From NCBI RefSeq assembly GCF_020886115.1, contig NZ_AP025185.1, positions 930,001 to 994,000 of the forward strand: a stretch of 64,000 nucleotides of DNA, in the 5' to 3' direction. The stretch comes from Flavobacterium ammonificans. Its GTDB lineage: Bacteria; Bacteroidota; Bacteroidia; Flavobacteriales; Flavobacteriaceae. The notes under the pieces are model-generated. The model saw only the letters and a program-made list of their open reading frames with translations. It made no database searches and was not told the origin of the DNA. The position numbers and the translations under genes are program-made. Below are positions 60,681 through 64,000 of this stretch, piece after piece. Position 1 is the first letter of the stretch. Each line of letters starts with the position of its first letter.

Positions 60681-61844
60681 ATGAGCGGAATATACATTCA
60701 CATACCTTTTTGCAAGCAGGCTTGCCATTACTGCGATTTTCATTTTTCGACCTCAATGCAGAAAAAAGAGGAAATGGTTTTGGCTTTGGCCAAGGAATTG
60801 CAATTGCGAAAGAGTGAGTTTGAAAACGAATCAGTCGCAACAATTTATTTTGGAGGAGGAACGCCGAGTAGATTGACTATTGCGGATTTACAATTGTTGA
60901 TTGCTTCAATTTATGCACAGTATACAATTGTAGAAAAACCAGAAATTACTCTCGAAGCCAATCCTGATGACTTGTCAGAATCCTATTTGTCCGATCTTAA
61001 AACTATTGGAGTTAATCGCTTGTCTATTGGAATTCAGTCTTTTTTTGAGGATGATTTGAAGTTAATGAACCGCGCTCATAATTCGGCAGAAGCCAAAAAG
61101 TGTTTGGAAATAGCTACCCGTTATTTTGATAATATTTCATTGGATTTAATTTACGGAATTCCTGACCTGAGCCAGAATGGCGAACAGGCGAAGCAAATGT
61201 CGAACGAAAGATGGCAGCAGAATATTGAAACGGCGCTGTCTTTTGGGATACCGCACATTTCCAGTTATGCTTTGACTGTTGAACCTAAAACGGCTTTGAA
61301 CAAACTGATTCAAACCGGAAAAATAGCTTCACCGAATGATGAGGTAGCCCAAGAACATTTTATGATTTTGGTCGAAACACTTGAAAAAAATGGATTTGTT
61401 CATTATGAATTGTCCAACTTTGGTAAAGAAAACTATTTTTCTCAAAATAATTCGGCCTATTGGTTGGGCAAAAAATACATAGGAATTGGCCCTTCGGCAC
61501 ATAGTTATGATGGTATTTCGAGGAGTTGGAATGTTGCAAATAACGCCTTGTATCTGAAAGCGCTCCAGAATGATGAATTACCCAATGAAGTCGAAAAATT
61601 AACTTTGGAAGATCGGTATAATGAATATATTATGACAGGTTTACGAACCATTTGGGGTGTTTCTTTGGTCCGAATTGACCAAGATTTTGGCATAGATTTT
61701 TTAAATTATTTGAAAAAACAATCACAAAAATTTATTGACGATGGGTTGCTTTCTATCACTGACGACATTTTGAAGCCAACATTGAAAGGCAAATTTTTAA
61801 CAGATGGAATTGCAAGTGATTTGTTTTACTTAAATTTGGAATAA
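60681..61844 (+). CDS. hemW: Radical SAM heme chaperone HemW (coproporphyrinogen dehydrogenase-like)
   Basis: A 387-aa radical SAM protein. The cluster motif is IPFCKQACHYCDFHF (Cx3CxxC), followed by YFGGGTPSRLT and LSIGIQSFFEDDLKLMNRAH. The C-terminal HemW/CPO region includes NSAYWLGKKYIGIGPSAHSY. Such proteins carry and insert heme; the old name is oxygen-independent coproporphyrinogen III oxidase-like. HemN's additional features are not seen. The ATG lies six bases after the cassette repeat. Confidence 0.93.
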   Translation: MSGIYIHIPFCKQACHYCDFHFSTSMQKKEEMVLALAKELQLRKSEFENESVATIYFGGGTPSRLTIADLQLLIASIYAQYTIVEKPEITLEANPDDLSESYLSDLKTIGVNRLSIGIQSFFEDDLKLMNRAHNSAEAKKCLEIATRYFDNISLDLIYGIPDLSQNGEQAKQMSNERWQQNIETALSFGIPHISSYALTVEPKTALNKLIQTGKIASPNDEVAQEHFMILVETLEKNGFVHYELSNFGKENYFSQNNSAYWLGKKYIGIGPSAHSYDGISRSWNVANNALYLKALQNDELPNEVEKLTLEDRYNEYIMTGLRTIWGVSLVRIDQDFGIDFLNYLKKQSQKFIDDGLLSITDDILKPTLKGKFLTDGIASDLFYLNLE

Positions 61845-61847
61845 TTC

Positions 61848-61930
61848 TTAACCACTAAGAACACGAAGAAAGCATAAAGAAGTACAAAGCTTTCTGAACT
61901 TAGTGAAAACCTTTCGCCCTTTGCGGTTAA
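61848..61930. repeat. Intergenic repeat of the AACCAC...GCGGTTAA type
   Basis: TTAACCACTAAG (61848-61859) and CTTTGCGGTTAA (61919-61930) are near-complementary ends (10 of 12) of an AG- and TC-rich segment (ACGAAGAAAGC, GTACAAAGCTTTC). I recall such sequence between genes in many Bacteroidota. It fills the space between hemW and the cyclase gene. Confidence 0.5.
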
Positions 61931-61936
61931 ATAATT

Positions 61937-62707
61937 ATGATAACAAAAATCCATAATTCCGAAATAGACTTATCAAAACCCATTGATATCTCGATTCCTA
62001 TAACGAATGACGAGCAAAATCCTATTGCTTGGTACCAAAATGCGCCAGAAATTAATCCTGTCGTTATGGGAGATTGGATTGGGAAAGTGTCAGAGGGTAA
62101 ATCGTCAACTAATTTCAATAACCTGTTTTTTAATCCACATGCTCACGGAACACATACCGAGTGTTTGGGACATATCACGAAGGAATTCTATAGCATTAAT
62201 CAATGTTTGAAACAGTTTTTCTTTTGGGCGACACTAATTTCGGTTCAACCAGAAAAAGTGGGAGAGGATTTAGTCATTTCTAAATCGCAGATTGAAAAGG
62301 CGTTGCAATCTGTTCAAAATTCAGAAATTAAATCTGAAGCGATTGTAATTCGGACATTGCCCAATGAGGCTTCTAAAAAATCATTAAAGTATTCGAATAC
62401 CAATCCGCCTTTTTTATCAGAAGAAGCGGCATTGTTTCTTCGCGAAAGCGGAATACAACATTTATTAATTGATTTACCTAGTGTCGATAAAGAGAGAGAT
62501 GAAGGGAAATTAGTAGCGCACAAGGCGTTTTGGAATGTTACTGATGTGAACCATTTGAACGTGGACGCAAGACTAAATTCTACAATTACTGAGATGATTT
62601 TTGTTCCCAATGAAGTTCATGACGGAAATTATGTGTTGAATTTACAAATTGCTTCTTTCGAAAATGATGCGAGTCCCAGCAAACCTATTTTGTACTCGAT
62701 ACAATAA
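61937..62707 (+). CDS. Cyclase-family (kynurenine-formamidase-like) metal-dependent hydrolase
   Basis: A 256-aa protein of the cyclase family. The metal motif HxGTHxE is seen in FNPHAHGTHTECLGH (about residues 69-83). IDISIPIT opens the domain, and LLIDLPSVDKERDEGKL and HDGNYVLNLQIASFEND close it. Known members include kynurenine formamidase and isatin hydrolase. Tryptophan-degradation neighbours are absent, so the substrate is open. Confidence 0.87.
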   Translation: MITKIHNSEIDLSKPIDISIPITNDEQNPIAWYQNAPEINPVVMGDWIGKVSEGKSSTNFNNLFFNPHAHGTHTECLGHITKEFYSINQCLKQFFFWATLISVQPEKVGEDLVISKSQIEKALQSVQNSEIKSEAIVIRTLPNEASKKSLKYSNTNPPFLSEEAALFLRESGIQHLLIDLPSVDKERDEGKLVAHKAFWNVTDVNHLNVDARLNSTITEMIFVPNEVHDGNYVLNLQIASFENDASPSKPILYSIQ

Positions 62708-62790
62708 TAGAACAGTTTCAAAGTTATTTTATAAACAACACAAATTAGGTAGTATCTTTACTTAAATTAATATTCCCAAACAAAGTTATT

Positions 62791-63441
62791 ATGAATGAGC
62801 AGCTTAAAAAGTTTTTAAACGAAGAACAAGATCCTAAAGCCATCGAAAAAGTCATGTCAAAATTGAGTGATTTATTGATGAAAAATGAAGAGATTGGTTA
62901 TATAGCCGTACAGAAAAAACCAGCTATTACCGTTTTGCCAGATAGTATCGTAGTGACGAATAAGCGAATCATTATTTGCCAACCAAAGAATTTAGGACTT
63001 TCAATGAATTTCACTGATTATTCTTGGGACGAAATCGAAAGTACGTTTGTTAAAGAAGGGATTTTGGGTTCTGATTTTTCATTTGTAACCAAAACAGCTC
63101 TTTCGGTTACAATAGAATATATTCCAAAAGTTCAAGCGAGAAAAATGTATGCTTTTGCAAAAGAACAAATCGATTTGTTAAAAGGAGGTTCAGGGTCTAC
63201 TACCAACTTGGCAATAGAAGAAGTAGATACGGAAGAAGTCACTTCATTTGCAGAGATTATGCCTACTCAATCCACTTCGTTTTCTGAACTCAGCTCTATG
63301 GATGCAGATAAGCCACTCAACGAATTGTCATCAGACGAGCTTTTTGAAAAATTGCAGAACTATAAAAAGTTGCTCGATAACGGCTTGATTCTCCAAGGCG
63401 AATACGATGCCTTGAAAAAGGAAATTCTGAGTTATATGTAA
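62791..63441 (+). CDS. PH-domain protein with C-terminal SHOCT motif
   Basis: A 216-aa soluble protein. An N-terminal bacterial PH-like domain (about residues 25-135) shows DSIVVTNKRIIICQPKNLGL and YSWDEIESTFVKEGILGSDF. A Ser/Thr/Glu-rich linker follows (about 140-175). The C-terminal helical hairpin LSSDELFEKLQNYKKLLDNG with LILQGEYDALKKEIL matches the SHOCT motif. These domains are usually adaptor or oligomerisation modules; no function can be assigned. Confidence 0.87.
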   Translation: MNEQLKKFLNEEQDPKAIEKVMSKLSDLLMKNEEIGYIAVQKKPAITVLPDSIVVTNKRIIICQPKNLGLSMNFTDYSWDEIESTFVKEGILGSDFSFVTKTALSVTIEYIPKVQARKMYAFAKEQIDLLKGGSGSTTNLAIEEVDTEEVTSFAEIMPTQSTSFSELSSMDADKPLNELSSDELFEKLQNYKKLLDNGLILQGEYDALKKEILSYM

Positions 63442-63465
63442 TAATAAGTATGTCATAAAAGTCTT

Positions 63466-63541
63466 GTCAAACTGAACTCGTTTCAGTTTCTATAAATAAT
63501 TTTATGCTATTTTATAGATTCCGAAATAAATTAGGAATGAC
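63466..63541. repeat. Large imperfect palindrome of the GTCATTCTGAAC repeat family
   Basis: The left arm GTCAAACTGAACTCGTTTCA continues GTTTCTATAAA, and the reverse complement of the right arm reads GTCATTCCTAATTTATTTCG then GAATCTATAAA. The two arms are clearly related, and both resemble the repeat at 28649-28674. It lies between convergent genes. Confidence 0.7.
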
Positions 63542-63571
63542 AAAACACTTGCTTTTGGACAGACTTATTTT

Positions 63572-63958
63572 TTATTTTCTTGTTTTTAAAATCGAATACC
63601 CGAGTATTCCCCAGGCTACTATAAGCAATAATCCACCTATAGGAGTTATGAAACCGATAGGTTTAAAATCAATACCAGTAATCCTCGTTGTGGACAACAG
63701 ATAAATTGATCCTGAAAAATAAACTATTCCAAATAGATTTAGTCTGTATATTATTCTTTTTGTTTTCTCCTGAATATCATTTTGTGTTGCTAAAAAGAAC
63801 AAAAAGAAGGCTTGATACATTTGGTAGCGAACTCCCGTTTCAAAACTAATCAATTGTTCTGGGGTCAATACTTTTTTCAAAGCGTGAGCGCCAAATGCTC
63901 CTAAAATAATCGCTATCATTCCTAAAAGTGCTCCTGTAGCTACGATTTTCTTATTCAT
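63572..63958 (-). CDS. DUF423 membrane protein
   Basis: A 128-aa protein with four predicted helices. The family pattern GALLGMIAIILGAFGAHALK is at the N-terminus, FETGVRYQMYQAFFLFFLA follows, and PIGFITPIGGLLLIVAW is at the C-terminal side. Function unknown. I chose the ATG at 63956-63958 (MNKKIVATGALLG); an upstream in-frame ATG at 63976 overlaps the -7 box and is rejected. Confidence 0.92.
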   Translation of the reverse strand: MNKKIVATGALLGMIAIILGAFGAHALKKVLTPEQLISFETGVRYQMYQAFFLFFLATQNDIQEKTKRIIYRLNLFGIVYFSGSIYLLSTTRITGIDFKPIGFITPIGGLLLIVAWGILGYSILKTRK

Positions 63959-63973
63959 TTTTTCTTTTTTATA

Positions 63974-63981
63974 CAAAAGTA
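63974..63981 (-). promoter_or_regulatory. -7 promoter box of the DUF423 gene
   Basis: TACTTTTG on the minus strand matches TAnnTTTG, 15 bases before the chosen ATG. The -33 region runs to the window edge. Confidence 0.45.
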
Positions 63982-64000
63982 TTCTTTATTAGATTATTCT

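Overview
This window looks like chromosome from a low-GC member of the Flavobacteriaceae (Bacteroidota), most likely Flavobacterium. The evidence is the AT-rich sequence, A-rich leaders without Shine-Dalgarno sites, repeated matches to the Bacteroidota promoter pattern (TTG, about 19 bases, TAnnTTTG), a MurF-alanine racemase fusion, a DnaE with a fused proofreading exonuclease, a short NuoG and a leuCDAB gene order. No phage, insertion sequence with a transposase, CRISPR array, rRNA or secretion locus was found. Family assignments rest on motifs and remembered family features; no database search was run.

Layout. 1-11410 (minus): the nuo operon for respiratory complex I, nuoA to nuoM, cut by the left window edge inside nuoM, with a clear promoter before nuoA. 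11653-13727 (minus): cold-shock protein and aspS. 13850-20577 (minus): a tetR-tolC-adaptor-RND efflux operon whose promoter is overlaid by a perfect 9-bp inverted repeat. 20756-22082 (plus): polyprenyl synthetase plus a small conserved-looking protein. 22084-24022 (minus): PhoD-like phosphatase and an outer-membrane-type protein. 24143-28620 (plus): 2-oxoglutarate dehydrogenase E1 and E2, with a DUF4160/DUF2442 pair lodged between them. 28739-32961: MFS transporter, TatD, acyltransferase and asparaginase. 33015-42362: tRNA-Ser(GGA), a PorT-like protein, MurF-Alr, MscL, Asd, an NTF2-like protein, TrmB, LysE, an alkyltransferase-like protein, and an Fe-S cassette (Mrp, NifU-like, ferredoxin). 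42415-46550 (minus): DUF3050, a glutaryl-CoA-dehydrogenase-like enzyme, TrmN6, RimM and S16. 46791: an RRM protein. 47210-52006 (minus): leuCDAB. 52637-64000: DnaE, thioredoxin, DUF58, tRNA-Asp, a lipoprotein, RuvC, a four-helix-bundle protein, HemW, a cyclase-family protein, a PH/SHOCT protein and DUF423.

Most of the window is core housekeeping. The unusual material is small and intergenic. The best candidate is a 470-bp cassette between ruvC and hemW: a four-helix-bundle (23S intervening-sequence-type) gene bounded by 32-bp imperfect inverted repeats built of reiterated TGTTCAGT/TGACCACT-like units. Other items are two copies of a G/C-tract inverted repeat inside operons (adaptor/RND and leuC/leuD), two members of a GTCATTCTGAAC-type palindromic repeat, a possible structured RNA just upstream of dnaE, and a possible small RNA after tRNA-Asp.
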